From contig NZ_JADJNN010000005.1 of the NCBI RefSeq assembly GCF_016714285.1, positions 154,630-218,629 of the forward strand: a stretch of 64,000 bases of DNA, given 5' to 3'. Below are positions 27,104 through 36,551 of this stretch, one piece after another. Made by a program: the position numbers and the translations under genes. The notes beneath the pieces are model-generated. The model did no database searches, was not told where the DNA came from, and saw nothing but the letters and a program-made list of their open reading frames with translations. Origin of the DNA: Nannocystis sp. (lineage in GTDB: Bacteria > Myxococcota_A > Polyangia > Nannocystales > Nannocystaceae). Position 1 is the first letter of the stretch. The number at the start of each line of letters is the position of its first letter.

Positions 27104-28501
27104 ATGCATCGTCATTGGCTTGCCGGGATCACATCGTTCTGTCTCCTCCTTCCGATCGCCTGCGGCGGCTCCGACCCGGGCGGCGGCACAGACGCGAGCA
27201 CGGCCAGCGGCAGCGGCGGCAGCACCGGCGCGGTGACCAGCTCCGCCGCCACCACCTCCACACCCGCGACCGACTCCGCCTCGGCGACCGAAGGCAGCGG
27301 CAGCGCGAGCGCGAGCTCGGGCCTGACCAGCACCAGCGACACGCCAACCACAGATGTGACGACCGGGGCGGCCTGCGGGCCCGGCGAGGTGCTGTGCGGC
27401 CAGGGCTGCGTCAACACGGACTCGGACCCGGAGCACTGCGGCGCCTGCGGCATGGCCTGCGCGCCCGACGAGATGTGCACCCAGGGTCAGTGCATCCTCA
27501 TGGGCACCTGCCTGCCGGGGCTGGTCCTGTGTAACGCCGAATGTATCGACGTCTCGATGGACCCGCTCCACTGCGGCAGCTGCAACAACGATTGCAACAA
27601 CGGCGACTCCTGCGTCGCCGGCAATTGCGTGCAGGGCTGCCCGGTCGGCGCCCAGCTGTGCGGCATCGACTGCGTGAACGTCGAATCCGACCACGACAAC
27701 TGCGGCGCCTGCGGCCAGGCCTGCGCCCCGAACGAGGTGTGCGGCGGCGGGGCCTGCCTGGCGATGTGCCCGATGGGCACGATCAAGTGCGGCAACGACT
27801 GCGCCGACGCCAGCAGCGACCCGCTCCACTGCGGCAGCTGCAACAACGACTGCGGCGGCGGCCAGACCTGCACCAACGGCCAGTGCACCTGCGACGGCGG
27901 CCTCCTGGCGTGCCAGGGCGGCTGCATCGACCCCCAGACCGACCCCAACAACTGCGGCGACTGCGGCAACGACTGCCAGGGCGACTGCGTCAACGGCCAG
28001 TGCGCCTGCCCCATGGGCGAGATGACCTGCCAGGGACAATGCACCGACGTGCAGACCGACCCCGACAATTGCGGGCAGTGCGGCAACTCCTGCGACGGGA
28101 AGCTCGAGGTCTGCGACGCCGGCGACTGCGCCTGCAAGCCCGGGCTCGAGCTGTGCAACGGGCAATGCGTCGACACCGCAAACAACGCCCAGAACTGCGG
28201 GCAATGCGGCAAGACCTGCAACAACCAGCTGTGCGGCGGCGGGATGTGCGTGGCCCAGTGCGGTGGTCAGTTCCCCAACAAGTGCGGCCAGACCTGCACC
28301 AACTTCAAGGACGACCCGCTGCACTGCGGGTCGTGCAACAACGTGTGCGACAACAACGAGATCTGCGTCGACGGGCAGTGCGAGAACTTCATCATCCCGC
28401 AGTGCAACCAGTGCCCCTGCAACGAATGCCAGGGCAACACGGACAAGTGCTGCTTCAACCAGTTCGTCAACCACACGGTGTGCGCGGCCCAGTGCCCGTG
28501 A
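27104..28501 (+). CDS. Lipoprotein with eight Stig1-like Cys repeats
   Basis: 465 residues from ATG 27104 with ggag 8-12 nt upstream. Lipoprotein signal LLLPIAC (Cys20), then an about 70-residue Ser/Thr/Ala linker. Eight about 42-residue repeats follow, with the pattern C-x3-x-x-C-x3-C-x4-x-D-x3-C-G-x-C-x3-C-x5-C-x4-C, e.g. DPLHCGSCNNDC. This is the Stig1-like module frequent in Myxococcota. The last 35 residues break the pattern (CNQCPCNECQGNTDKCCF). It is likely an extracellular rod stabilised by disulfides. The long antisense frames here are GC shadows. A hairpin terminator follows at 28521. Confidence 0.85.
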   Translation: MHRHWLAGITSFCLLLPIACGGSDPGGGTDASTASGSGGSTGAVTSSAATTSTPATDSASATEGSGSASASSGLTSTSDTPTTDVTTGAACGPGEVLCGQGCVNTDSDPEHCGACGMACAPDEMCTQGQCILMGTCLPGLVLCNAECIDVSMDPLHCGSCNNDCNNGDSCVAGNCVQGCPVGAQLCGIDCVNVESDHDNCGACGQACAPNEVCGGGACLAMCPMGTIKCGNDCADASSDPLHCGSCNNDCGGGQTCTNGQCTCDGGLLACQGGCIDPQTDPNNCGDCGNDCQGDCVNGQCACPMGEMTCQGQCTDVQTDPDNCGQCGNSCDGKLEVCDAGDCACKPGLELCNGQCVDTANNAQNCGQCGKTCNNQLCGGGMCVAQCGGQFPNKCGQTCTNFKDDPLHCGSCNNVCDNNEICVDGQCENFIIPQCNQCPCNECQGNTDKCCFNQFVNHTVCAAQCP

Positions 28502-28520
28502 CCTGAAACAGCGCCACGCC

Positions 28521-28546
28521 CCCGGATCTGGTGCGCCAGATCCGGG
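28521..28546. terminator. Bidirectional hairpin terminator candidate
   Basis: An 11-bp perfect stem (cccggatctgg / ccagatccggg) with a tgcg loop, 20 nt after the + strand stop and 14 nt beyond the end of the convergent - strand gene. No T-run follows on either side. Confidence 0.65.
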
Positions 28547-28559
28547 CTTCACGGCTTCT

Positions 28560-29189
28560 TCACGGGGTCTTCGGCCCGGCGAGTCGAGCCTCCTGGGCGC
28601 AGGTGAGCTCGCAGGTCGCACGATTGGTCTCAATCATGCCCGTGCCGCCGCGGCACGGCTTGAGGCACGCGCCGAGAGCGTCCAATACCGCCGACGACGG
28701 GGCCGCCGGCAGAGCGACCACCGCGCTCTTGCACGACCCCAGGCAGCTCTCGGACGCCTTGTCGCCGCTGTAACAGCGGTCCATGCAACGCATGACATAT
28801 TCCACCGGGTCGGAGCCGACCACCGCCGCCGGGTCCCCGCCCGCGCCGCCCTTGTCGCAGTTGAAGCGACACGCCGCCTTGTCGGCGTGCTTGAGCGTGG
28901 ACGCGTCGCAGGCGAGCAGGCAGTTGGAGAATTCGCTGCGTTCGCTCGCGCTATCGGTGGGGCGGACGTCGGCGGCGACGACTGGAGGCGTTGCATCGTG
29001 CGGCGTCGCATCGTGCGGCGTCGCGGCATGCGGCGGGGCGGCATGCGGCGCAGCGACCTGACCGTCGCCTGGCACCCCCTGGCCCGCAGCGCCGGACTTC
29101 GTGGCCCCGCCGGTGACGGCGCTGCCCTCGGGATCACAGCCCGCGGCGATGATGAGTGTGGTGATGAGACAGGCGACGCGAATGGACAT
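28560..29189 (-). CDS. Cys-containing lipoprotein with His-Pro-Ala repeat linker
   Basis: 209 residues. Lipoprotein signal TTLIIAAGC (Cys18), then a linker with repeated P-H-A/D-A-T/P units (PHAAPPHAATPHDATPHD), potentially metal-binding through its His. The C-terminal 120 residues hold about ten Cys in paired C-x3-C spacing (NCLLACDAS, CRFNCDKG, CMDRCYSG, CLGSCKSA, CLKPCRGG, CELTCAQE). This is the pattern of a helical-hairpin C-x3-C family in delta-proteobacteria. Function unknown. Confidence 0.8.
   Translation of the reverse strand: MSIRVACLITTLIIAAGCDPEGSAVTGGATKSGAAGQGVPGDGQVAAPHAAPPHAATPHDATPHDATPPVVAADVRPTDSASERSEFSNCLLACDASTLKHADKAACRFNCDKGGAGGDPAAVVGSDPVEYVMRCMDRCYSGDKASESCLGSCKSAVVALPAAPSSAVLDALGACLKPCRGGTGMIETNRATCELTCAQEARLAGPKTP
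28993..29055 (-). repeat. 15-bp tandem repeats encoding His-Asp-Ala-Thr-Pro units
   Basis: Two exact copies of gcatcgtgcggcgtc followed by variant gcatgcggcgg units. They encode the PHDATPHDATP and PHAAPPHAATP linker of the lipoprotein. Confidence 0.75.
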
Positions 29190-29493
29190 GATGGCGCCAA
29201 GCCTGGCACCATTTCGCCGACCGGCATGCCGGGCGCGACGTCCCCGTCACGCCTGCCCCGGGCGCTCGATCCCGGCGATCGGCCCCGGCGACAAGGCCCG
29301 ACTGCGCAGAAAACGCAGGTCGCACCGCCCAACCGACGCATGCATCGTGCGGCCACGCGAGCGTGCTCTGGCGATCTGTGCGGTGCCCAGGCGTCAGGGA
29401 CCTCCCACTGCCCGATCGATCTTCGCGCTCGCGGTCGCGCGCGCGTGATAGCATCGCCACCGCGCCCGCAGTCTCGCGGCGCCGGAGACAGGC
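29190..29493. promoter_or_regulatory. Divergent intergenic region
   Basis: 304 bases between a - strand lipoprotein and the + strand DUF1592 operon. It must hold both promoters. I saw no clear sigma-factor consensus, repeat or RNA gene in it. Confidence 0.4.
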
Positions 29494-31608
29494 ATGACGC
29501 GTTCCTCCCCAGACCTCGCGCTGGCCCTCGCCGGGGCGGCCCTGTGCCTCCTGACCGGCTGCTATCAGGGCTCCGCGCTCGAGTCCGCCGGTGCGAGCGC
29601 GAGCAGCACGGGTCCTGGCGCCGCCGACGACAGCTCGGCCGGCGACTCCGGCGACTCCGGTGACTCCGGCCAGGTGGTGCCCGAGGATGTGGTGCCCGAG
29701 CCGCTACACCGGCTCAACCGCCTCGAATACAACAACACGGTCCGCGACCTGCTCGCCACCAACCTCACGCCGGCCGACAGCTTCCCGCCGGACAACGTGA
29801 CCCTGGGCTTCGACAACGTCGCCGAGGGTCTGACCCTGACCCCGGCGCAGATGGACCTCTACGCCACCGCGGCCCGCGAGCTCGCCACCGCGACCCTGGA
29901 GACCGCGCCGCGTTACGCCGAGCGGATCGGTGCCCGCGGCCACGCGACCGCGACGGGTCAGGCCGGCACCGCGTTCGACTGGGGCTGGTCGATGTCTCGC
30001 CACGGCGAGGGCCTCGCCTTCCCGGTCGAGCTGGCGCAGGACGAGAGCGTCACCGTCTCGATCCTCGCCGGCGGCGACGCGGTCGGCGAGCCCACGCCCG
30101 AGATGGGGCTGCAAGTCGACAACGTCGAGGTCGGCCACTGGATCGTCACCTCGTTGCCAACCGCGCCCGTCGTCTACAGCGTGCAGGTCCCGCTGACGCA
30201 GGGCCCCCACGCGGTCGTCATCACATTTCCCAACGGCGCCGACCAGCCCGCCGACAACATCTTCAACTCGCTCGTCGTCGGTTACCTCGACCTCCGCAGC
30301 GAGGCCACCGTCGTCCCGCCCGGCCGCGCCCTGGTGTATGTGTGCGAGCCCGCCGCGGCCCCCATCCCCGAAGATTGCTACCGCACGATCGTCACCGGAT
30401 TCACCGCGCGGGCCTGGCGACGCCCGCTCACCCAAGCCGAGGCCGACGCGATTTTTAACTTGTGGCAGCAGCTGCGCGCCGCCGAGGGCGACGACGTCGC
30501 CGTCGGCCTGGTGGTTCGCGCCATTCTCATGTCCTCCAAGTTCCTCTACCGCCCGAGCTTCGCGGCCGCTGGCGCCGACGACTCACAGGGCGCCGCGCCA
30601 CTCGACGATCACGTGCTGGCCAGTCGCCTCTCCTATTTCCTGTGGAGCAGCATGCCCGACGACGCGCTCCTCGCGGCCGCCGCGTCCGGGGCTCTGCGCA
30701 GCATCGAGGGCCTGCGCGACGAGGTTCAGCGCATGCTCGCCGATCCGAAGGCCACCGGCCTGCGACGCGGCTTCGCCTCGCAGTGGCTGGCGACCAGGGC
30801 GCTCGCGCTGCACGCCCCCGACCCCACCACCTTCCCCACATTCGACGAGCCGCTGCGCGCCGCGATGATCGCCGAGACCGAGCTCTTCTTCGGTGATTTC
30901 ATGATCAACGGGCGCCCGATCGGCGAGATGATGAACCCCGACTTCGCCTACCTCAACGATCGCCTCGCCCAGCACTACGGCATGCCGCTCCCGGGCAGCC
31001 CCACGCCCACGCGGATCGACCTGCCCGCGAATACCCGCCGCGGGCTGCTGATGCAGGGCGCCTGGCTCACCGCGAATTCGGCCAGCAATCGCAGCTCGCC
31101 GGTGAACCGCGGGCGCTGGATCCTCGAGCAGCTCCTGTGCACACAGATCCCCCCGCCGCCGCCCAATATCCCGCCCCTGATGCCGCCCGCCGAGGGCCAG
31201 ACCCAGCGCGAAATGCTGGCCCAGCACCGGGCCAACCCGGTGTGCGCCGGCTGCCACGATCTCCTCGATCCCGCCGGCCTCGGGATGGAGGGGTACGACG
31301 GCGTCGGCGCCGAGCGTGACCTCGAGAACGGCCAACCCCTCGACGTCTCGGGCGCGATCCCGCCAAATACCCCCTTCGAGGGCTCCGGCGAGCTCGCCCT
31401 GCTGCTCGAGGACGACCCGCGCTTCGTCGAGTGCCTCACCGATAAGCTGTTCGGCTACGCCCTCGGCCGCGAACGGGCGATCGAGGATATCGCCTACCGC
31501 AAGCGCATCAACGCGGCGTTGCCCGCCGCGGGCGGCACCCTCGACCAGCTCATCGAGCTCATCGTCACCTCCCCGGCCTTCCGCCTACGGACCGAGAAAG
31601 CAGAGTAG
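29494..31608 (+). CDS. DUF1592/DUF1588/DUF1587/DUF1595/DUF1585 lipoprotein with CxxCH
   Basis: 704 residues. Lipoprotein signal ALCLLTGC (Cys23) with ggag upstream of the ATG. Domain order by motif: DUF1587 (LHRLNRLEYNNTVRDLL, about 65-130), a carbohydrate-binding-like beta-sandwich (130-270), DUF1595 (ITGFTARAWRRPL), and DUF1592 (LASRLSYFLWSSMPDDAL to NDRLAQHYG). DUF1588 follows with CAGCHDLLDPAGLGMEGYD, a CxxCH haem-like motif, and then DUF1585 (DRLFGYALGRE-like end). This set is typical of planctomycetes and myxobacteria and is often called PSD/cytochrome-like. Its role is not established. The Tat-exported DUF1552 partner starts 2 nt after the stop. Confidence 0.92.
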   Translation: MTRSSPDLALALAGAALCLLTGCYQGSALESAGASASSTGPGAADDSSAGDSGDSGDSGQVVPEDVVPEPLHRLNRLEYNNTVRDLLATNLTPADSFPPDNVTLGFDNVAEGLTLTPAQMDLYATAARELATATLETAPRYAERIGARGHATATGQAGTAFDWGWSMSRHGEGLAFPVELAQDESVTVSILAGGDAVGEPTPEMGLQVDNVEVGHWIVTSLPTAPVVYSVQVPLTQGPHAVVITFPNGADQPADNIFNSLVVGYLDLRSEATVVPPGRALVYVCEPAAAPIPEDCYRTIVTGFTARAWRRPLTQAEADAIFNLWQQLRAAEGDDVAVGLVVRAILMSSKFLYRPSFAAAGADDSQGAAPLDDHVLASRLSYFLWSSMPDDALLAAAASGALRSIEGLRDEVQRMLADPKATGLRRGFASQWLATRALALHAPDPTTFPTFDEPLRAAMIAETELFFGDFMINGRPIGEMMNPDFAYLNDRLAQHYGMPLPGSPTPTRIDLPANTRRGLLMQGAWLTANSASNRSSPVNRGRWILEQLLCTQIPPPPPNIPPLMPPAEGQTQREMLAQHRANPVCAGCHDLLDPAGLGMEGYDGVGAERDLENGQPLDVSGAIPPNTPFEGSGELALLLEDDPRFVECLTDKLFGYALGRERAIEDIAYRKRINAALPAAGGTLDQLIELIVTSPAFRLRTEKAE

Positions 31609-31610
31609 AT

Positions 31611-32906
31611 ATGCGCTCCTCTCGACGAAAGTTCCTCGGCGGCGCCGGCGTCCTCGTGGCATTGCCGGCCCTCGGCATCTTCCGGCCGCGCTTCGCCCGC
31701 TCCAACGCCGATCCGCCGCCGAGGCGCCTGCTCGTATACTTCCTGCCCAATGGTCGGGTCCCGGCGAATTGGATCCCCCCGGAGTCGGGCCCCGAATTCT
31801 CGTTCCCGGCCACCCTGGCGCCGTTCCAGGGCCTCAAGGGCGACCTCATCTGCCTGTCCGAGCTGTATCACACCTCCGCGACCCTGTCCGCCGGGACCGG
31901 CGACCACGCGCTCGGCACCGGCAGCTGCCTGACCTGCGCGCCCTACCCGGACGGCGGCCTGCACGGCGACATCTCGATGGACCAGGCGCTGGTCAAGGCG
32001 CTCCAGCCCGCCACCCGCTTCCCGTCGCTGCAATGGGGCGCCGGCGAGCCGATGGCCTGCGACTTCGGGGCCGCGTGTAGCTATACGCAGAGCATCTCGT
32101 GGGCCGGCCCGCTGGCGCCGCTGGCCCCGATCATCAATCCGCTGACCGCCTTCAATCAGCTGTTCGCCGGCTCGAACGAGGGCGCCACCGCCGAGGCCCA
32201 GGCGATCCGCCGCGAGTCGCTCAAGAGCGTCCTCGACTATGTCCTGACCGACGCCGACAGCCTCAGCGTCCAGCTCGGCGCCGAGGACCGGCAGAAGCTC
32301 GATGAGTACTTCACCTCCGTGCGCGAGCTGGAGACCCGACTCACCAATCCTGCCGGCGAATGCGAGTCCGGCCCGGCCCCCGCCGACGCGCTCGACTATC
32401 CCGGCCGCGTGCAGGCCTTCAACGACCTCATCGCGCTCGCGTTTCAATGCAACCAGAGCCAGGTCATCACATTCATGCTGGAGAACGGCCTGAGCGGCCG
32501 CTCGCACCCCTTCATCGGCGCCCCGGGCGGCCACCACGGTCTCACCCACGGGGCCGGCGATAACCCAGCGGCCCAGCTGCTCCTGCTCGAGACCTGGCAG
32601 GCCCAGCAGGCCGCCGCGCTCGCGACCAAGCTCAAGAGCATGCCCGACAGCGACGGCAGCTTCATCCTCGACAACACCGCCATGCTGGTCCTCACCGACA
32701 TGGGCGACGGCGGCTCGCACGACCACACCAGCCTCGCGCAGGTGATCGTGGGCCGCTGCGGCGGCGCCCTCAACACCGGCCAGTCCATTCACTGCGGCGG
32801 CGCCCCGCTCGGCAACATGTACGTTTCGCTGCTGCGCGCCTTCGGCGTCGATACCACCAGCTTCGGCGTCGACGGCGTCGCGCCGCTGCCCGGCGTCAAC
32901 GTCTAG
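31611..32906 (+). CDS. DUF1552 protein with Tat signal
   Basis: 431 residues. The N-terminus SSRRKFLGGAGVLVALPALG is a twin-arginine signal, so the protein is probably exported folded. The body follows the DUF1552 pattern: LLVYFLPNGRVPANWIP, GDHALGTGSCLTC, SMDQALVK, GHHGLTHG and the late strand LVLTDMGDGGSHDHTSL. The fold is related to sulfatase/alkaline-phosphatase-like DUF1501 proteins, but no catalytic residues are known. It forms an operon with the DUF1592 gene, a pairing seen repeatedly in Myxococcota and Planctomycetes, and the two products probably act together in the envelope. Confidence 0.92.
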   Translation: MRSSRRKFLGGAGVLVALPALGIFRPRFARSNADPPPRRLLVYFLPNGRVPANWIPPESGPEFSFPATLAPFQGLKGDLICLSELYHTSATLSAGTGDHALGTGSCLTCAPYPDGGLHGDISMDQALVKALQPATRFPSLQWGAGEPMACDFGAACSYTQSISWAGPLAPLAPIINPLTAFNQLFAGSNEGATAEAQAIRRESLKSVLDYVLTDADSLSVQLGAEDRQKLDEYFTSVRELETRLTNPAGECESGPAPADALDYPGRVQAFNDLIALAFQCNQSQVITFMLENGLSGRSHPFIGAPGGHHGLTHGAGDNPAAQLLLLETWQAQQAAALATKLKSMPDSDGSFILDNTAMLVLTDMGDGGSHDHTSLAQVIVGRCGGALNTGQSIHCGGAPLGNMYVSLLRAFGVDTTSFGVDGVAPLPGVNV

Positions 32907-33257
32907 CCGCGATCGACGCCGCGATTCATCACACCCAAGCAAACTGGAATCACCGCTCAAAGCCACACCGCGCGAGCGCATCACCACGAAGCCAGCGAAT
33001 GTTCAGGCGGATCTCGCGCCCAGCGTTCTCTCCCACAGATGTGGACCACGGTCAGGCTGCCCGGGCGCCACCAGAAGGGCCACGCACGACCGGCGCGACC
33101 AGCGCGACCGCCGGTCCAGGACGCCGACGGCCGATCTGGCCCTCTGTGTGGTCTGCCAGGCCAGATCCGAGGAACGCTTCGCGCTTGCCGGTCTTCGGCG
33201 GCCTCTGATACACTCCGGCCGCTTTTCGCGGATTATGCGCAGCACAAGAGGTTACTG
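32907..33257. other. Intergenic stretch with one inverted repeat
   Basis: 351 bases between the DUF1552 gene and the DUF2079 gene. An open frame in phase with the DUF2079 gene exists from 33039 but has no signal of being coding. A 9-bp inverted repeat (gatctggcc at 33133-33141, ggccagatc at 33159-33167) lies about 90 nt upstream of the start codon. Confidence 0.45.
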
Positions 33258-35534
33258 ATGTCGCAGACGAACGAGGGGCCGGCGCGGCCCCGCTGGGAGC
33301 GCGCGATCACGGAGATGTTCCGCGGGTTGTGGGAGTGGGGTGTGCTGTTCTGCCTCATCGCCGTGTCGCTGGGCCTCGCGCTGTGGCCGCTCAGAGACTT
33401 CGAGGCGATGCGCTTCATCGTCAAGAACGACCTCTCGGTCGTGCATCGCTCGCAGGCGCTGCTGGCCGTGCTCGTATCGATGGTCGTGACGACCGCCGGC
33501 TATCTGCTGGTGTGGCTGCGTGCGCGTCGGCGCGAGCCCGGCCTTGCGGTAGGCGAGTCATTTCGTCGGACCAATCGTTTCGCCTTTGTACTGCTGATAT
33601 TGCCCCTGCTGACCGCGCTGGGTGTCCAGCGCATCGAGGTCAAGCAGCCCGTCTTCACCTCGTTCCTGCTGGTGACGATCACGGGGCTCGCGTGCTTGTT
33701 CTTGTACAGGGTGTTTGCGCGCACACTGAGCCCCGGGCACGAGCCCTTCCAGCCGGCTCGCCACCCGCGTCGGGCCCTCGCGTTCTTCATCGCAGCGGTG
33801 GTCGGCTACACCGTGTTGATCACCTCCTACGCGGTGATCGACCACCGCAACCTCGGGACGGCGATCTACGACCTCGGCATCTACGACAACCTGGTCTGGC
33901 AGACCGCCCACGGACACTTCCTCGATTGCTCGCTGATCAAGGGCGGCAATCACGTCGTCGCCCACTTCGATCCCATCATCGCGCTGATCGCCCTGGTCTA
34001 TCGCCTGTACATGCACGCCGAGACCCTGCTGGTGCTGCAAACCGTGTGGCTGGCCAGCGGCGCGATCCCGCTGTACATGCTGGCCAGGCGCCGTCTCAGC
34101 AATGAGTGGTTCGCGGCGATCCTCGGCCTGATCTACGTCCTGTACCCCGCCCTCCACGGGGTCAACATGTTCGACTTCCACAGTCTCGCCTTCGTGGTGC
34201 CGAGCGCGATGTGGGCGGTCTACCTGCTCGATACCGGCGGCTTCAAGCGCTACTGGCTGGTCGTCGCGCTGCTGCTGATCACCCGCGAGGACATCAGCCT
34301 GCTCAATTGTTTCATCGGGGCCTACGCGATCCTGATCGGGCGCACCCGCACAGGGCTGGTCACCATCGCGGTGTCGCTGACCTACCTGGTGCTGATCAAG
34401 ATGTACGCGATGGCCGACTCGGGCCTGATCATGGACGGCAAGGCGGCGGTCTCGTACGCCTATTTCTACGCCGAGATGATCCCGCACAAATCCGAGGGGG
34501 TCCGCGGCCTGGCCGTCACGGCGCTGACCAACCCCCTGTACGCGCTGCAGGTCAGCTTCAAGGAGGAGAAGCTGCTGTACTTCCTCCACCTGCTGCTGCC
34601 GCTGCTGGCCCTGCCCTTCGCCGCCGGCAAGAAGCTGGTCCTCAGCGTCTACGGCCTGCTGTTCATCGGCCTGGCCACCCGTCACCACGTCTACTCGCTG
34701 CACTTCCAGTACTCCTCGCTGCTCTTCCCCATGCTCTTCGCTGCGATCCCGGATGGCCTGCGGCGAGTGACCGACGGCCCGCGGGTCAAGGCCCTGGGGA
34801 TCGAGCGCGCGCCGCTGGCCTGGACCTTGCTGTTCGGAATGCTCGCAGCAACGCTGGTTACCACCATCAAGTATGGCGTAATCGTCCCCAATGCCTCGTT
34901 CAAGGCCGGCTGGAACCGCCTCGCGCGTATTCCGACCCCCGAGATGCACGAGCGCTACCTCTGGGTCCAGCAGATCGCCGCCACCATCGAGCCGGACGCC
35001 GCGGTCACCATGACCAGCGCCGTCGGCCCCCACTTCTCGAACCGGCGCAAAGCCTACCATTGGCCGAATGTCAGCGACGCCGACTACCTCGTGCTCAACG
35101 TAAAGAGCTTCAAGAAGGAGGACGACCGCCGACTCAAGCGCCTGCTGGACAAGAAGCAGTTTCGCCTGGTCCAGGAGGAGCACGGCGTCGCCCTGTACGT
35201 GCGTATCGATGAGGAAGAGGCCGCCCTGATGCGGACCAGCGAGCAAGCCGAGAAGGCCGAGAAGAAGGCCGCCACGTCGGCGTCCCGTCGCAAGCCAGCC
35301 GCGACCGCCACCACGGACCCTGGTGCTGCCACGGAAATTGCCACTGGCACTGCTACTGGCATTGCCACTGCCACTGCCTCGGGCACTGCCTCGGGCACTG
35401 CCACAACCGACCCCGCCCCGAAACGGGCACCGGCGAGCACCACCAGCAAGGGTGGCGCGGGCGCCCCGCTGAGCGGAACCGGCGCAAAGCCGACAACTCC
35501 CGCCAAGCCGACACCGGCCGTCGCCCCGCGGTAG
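33258..35534 (+). CDS. DUF2079 polytopic membrane protein
   Basis: 758 residues from ATG 33258, with agagg 8 nt upstream. About 12-13 membrane segments are visible. The DUF2079 core contains IDHRNLGTAIYDLGIYDN, HFDPIIALIALVYRLY, MFDFHSLAFVVPSAMW and TREDISLLNCF. Conserved acidic residues in short loops (D of DLGIYDN, ED of REDIS) recall GT-C glycosyltransferases such as mannosyltransferases. A soluble domain (VTMTSAVGPHFSNRRKAYHW, continuing to DYLVLNVKSFKKEDDRRL) follows the last span. The final 100 residues are a Lys/Ala/Thr/Gly low-complexity tail. It probably transfers sugars from polyprenyl carriers; the acceptor is unknown. Converges on the GT2 cluster. Confidence 0.88.
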   Translation: MSQTNEGPARPRWERAITEMFRGLWEWGVLFCLIAVSLGLALWPLRDFEAMRFIVKNDLSVVHRSQALLAVLVSMVVTTAGYLLVWLRARRREPGLAVGESFRRTNRFAFVLLILPLLTALGVQRIEVKQPVFTSFLLVTITGLACLFLYRVFARTLSPGHEPFQPARHPRRALAFFIAAVVGYTVLITSYAVIDHRNLGTAIYDLGIYDNLVWQTAHGHFLDCSLIKGGNHVVAHFDPIIALIALVYRLYMHAETLLVLQTVWLASGAIPLYMLARRRLSNEWFAAILGLIYVLYPALHGVNMFDFHSLAFVVPSAMWAVYLLDTGGFKRYWLVVALLLITREDISLLNCFIGAYAILIGRTRTGLVTIAVSLTYLVLIKMYAMADSGLIMDGKAAVSYAYFYAEMIPHKSEGVRGLAVTALTNPLYALQVSFKEEKLLYFLHLLLPLLALPFAAGKKLVLSVYGLLFIGLATRHHVYSLHFQYSSLLFPMLFAAIPDGLRRVTDGPRVKALGIERAPLAWTLLFGMLAATLVTTIKYGVIVPNASFKAGWNRLARIPTPEMHERYLWVQQIAATIEPDAAVTMTSAVGPHFSNRRKAYHWPNVSDADYLVLNVKSFKKEDDRRLKRLLDKKQFRLVQEEHGVALYVRIDEEEAALMRTSEQAEKAEKKAATSASRRKPAATATTDPGAATEIATGTATGIATATASGTASGTATTDPAPKRAPASTTSKGGAGAPLSGTGAKPTTPAKPTPAVAPR
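35328..35402 (+). repeat. Low-complexity Thr/Gly/Ala repeat in DUF2079 tail
   Basis: Irregular 6- and 12-bp copies of gccactggcact and gcctcgggcact encode the A-T-G-T/S tail. It is a slippage-prone simple repeat. Confidence 0.6.
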
Positions 35535-35549
35535 CGAGGTCCTCCGCGG

Positions 35550-36545
35550 TCAGGGCTTCTCGTGGTCACCAGAGGGGTGCGAAATCGACAGCGCCCTGCG
35601 GCGAGCGGCCTGCCCCGCGATCCCCATCAGACCGATCGCAATCGCCGTGAAGTACACGACCCAGAAGCCCAGCATGGCCAGCAGGACCGCCTGCTCCTGC
35701 GAGACCCCCTCGCGTCCCAGCACCAGGACGAACATCGGCTCGCGCGTCCCCACACCTTGAAAGCTGATGGGTAACAATATCGTGAGCCCGCCGAGCGCAC
35801 TGGCGGCGATCACGGACCAAGGCGAGACTTGAATCGCCAATCCATCGGCGAGAACGAGCATCGTCCCCATATAGCCTACCCAGCTGATGATCGTCCAGAG
35901 CACCAGTTCGCAGAGCTTGGCGAACCTCACACAGGGTAACGTTGCCTCGAACAGCGATTTAATCCGCTCCGCCTGATTCGGCATGTTACGAATGATCGGC
36001 CATGACTTCACACTGGACGCGCACCATTGCACGATCCGCTGCCCGCCGAGGATCGCAGCGATCACGACTCCGGCGAGTACGGCGAACGAATAATATCGCC
36101 CGGGTGGAGGCAGGTAATTATGGATCAAGGCGACACAAGCGATGATAGACAACAGCGACACGTCCAGCACCCGATCGAAGAGACATGATACCAAAGCCCT
36201 TGACCACTGGACATCGCGCGCGATCAGCACCCCGATCCGCGTGATCTCACCGACCCCGCCGATCGTGACCATGCCATAAAATATGCTGGCGAAGAATGCG
36301 AGTATACCCTCACGATGGGGTAGAACGATGTCGTAGGTGCGCACGAGCCGCAGCCAGCGCAAGCACTTCAGGCACGCGTTCACCGCGAACAGCAAGGCCG
36401 CGAGCGCAAAGTGAGCGCCGGAGATGTGGCTCATCTGGGCGATCATCGCCTCCCGATCCAGGCGGGCCAGCATCACGACCAGGATCGCAAGGCCGACAGC
36501 CGGAAGGCCCAAACGGAGCCTGCGCAGCCACTTCGAGGCTAGCAT
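35550..36545 (-). CDS. Flippase-like lysylphosphatidylglycerol-synthase TM-region protein
   Basis: 331 residues with eight or so membrane spans. The family signatures are CLKCLRWLRLV, GMVTIGGVGEITRIGVL, FDRVLDVSLL and LLPISFQGVGTREPMFVLVL. It matches the UPF0104/AglD-type membrane domain of LPG synthase without the aminoacyl-transfer domain. Such proteins are often next to dolichol/undecaprenyl-phosphate glycosyltransferases and are proposed to move lipid-linked sugars. Last gene of a three-gene - strand operon, 6 nt after the methyltransferase. Confidence 0.85.
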   Translation of the reverse strand: MLASKWLRRLRLGLPAVGLAILVVMLARLDREAMIAQMSHISGAHFALAALLFAVNACLKCLRWLRLVRTYDIVLPHREGILAFFASIFYGMVTIGGVGEITRIGVLIARDVQWSRALVSCLFDRVLDVSLLSIIACVALIHNYLPPPGRYYSFAVLAGVVIAAILGGQRIVQWCASSVKSWPIIRNMPNQAERIKSLFEATLPCVRFAKLCELVLWTIISWVGYMGTMLVLADGLAIQVSPWSVIAASALGGLTILLPISFQGVGTREPMFVLVLGREGVSQEQAVLLAMLGFWVVYFTAIAIGLMGIAGQAARRRALSISHPSGDHEKP

Positions 36546-36551
36546 AGACTC

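Noticed and set aside
33039..33257. N-terminal extension of the DUF2079 protein
   Set aside because: Low-quality Arg/Pro text, and a ribosome site precedes the later ATG.
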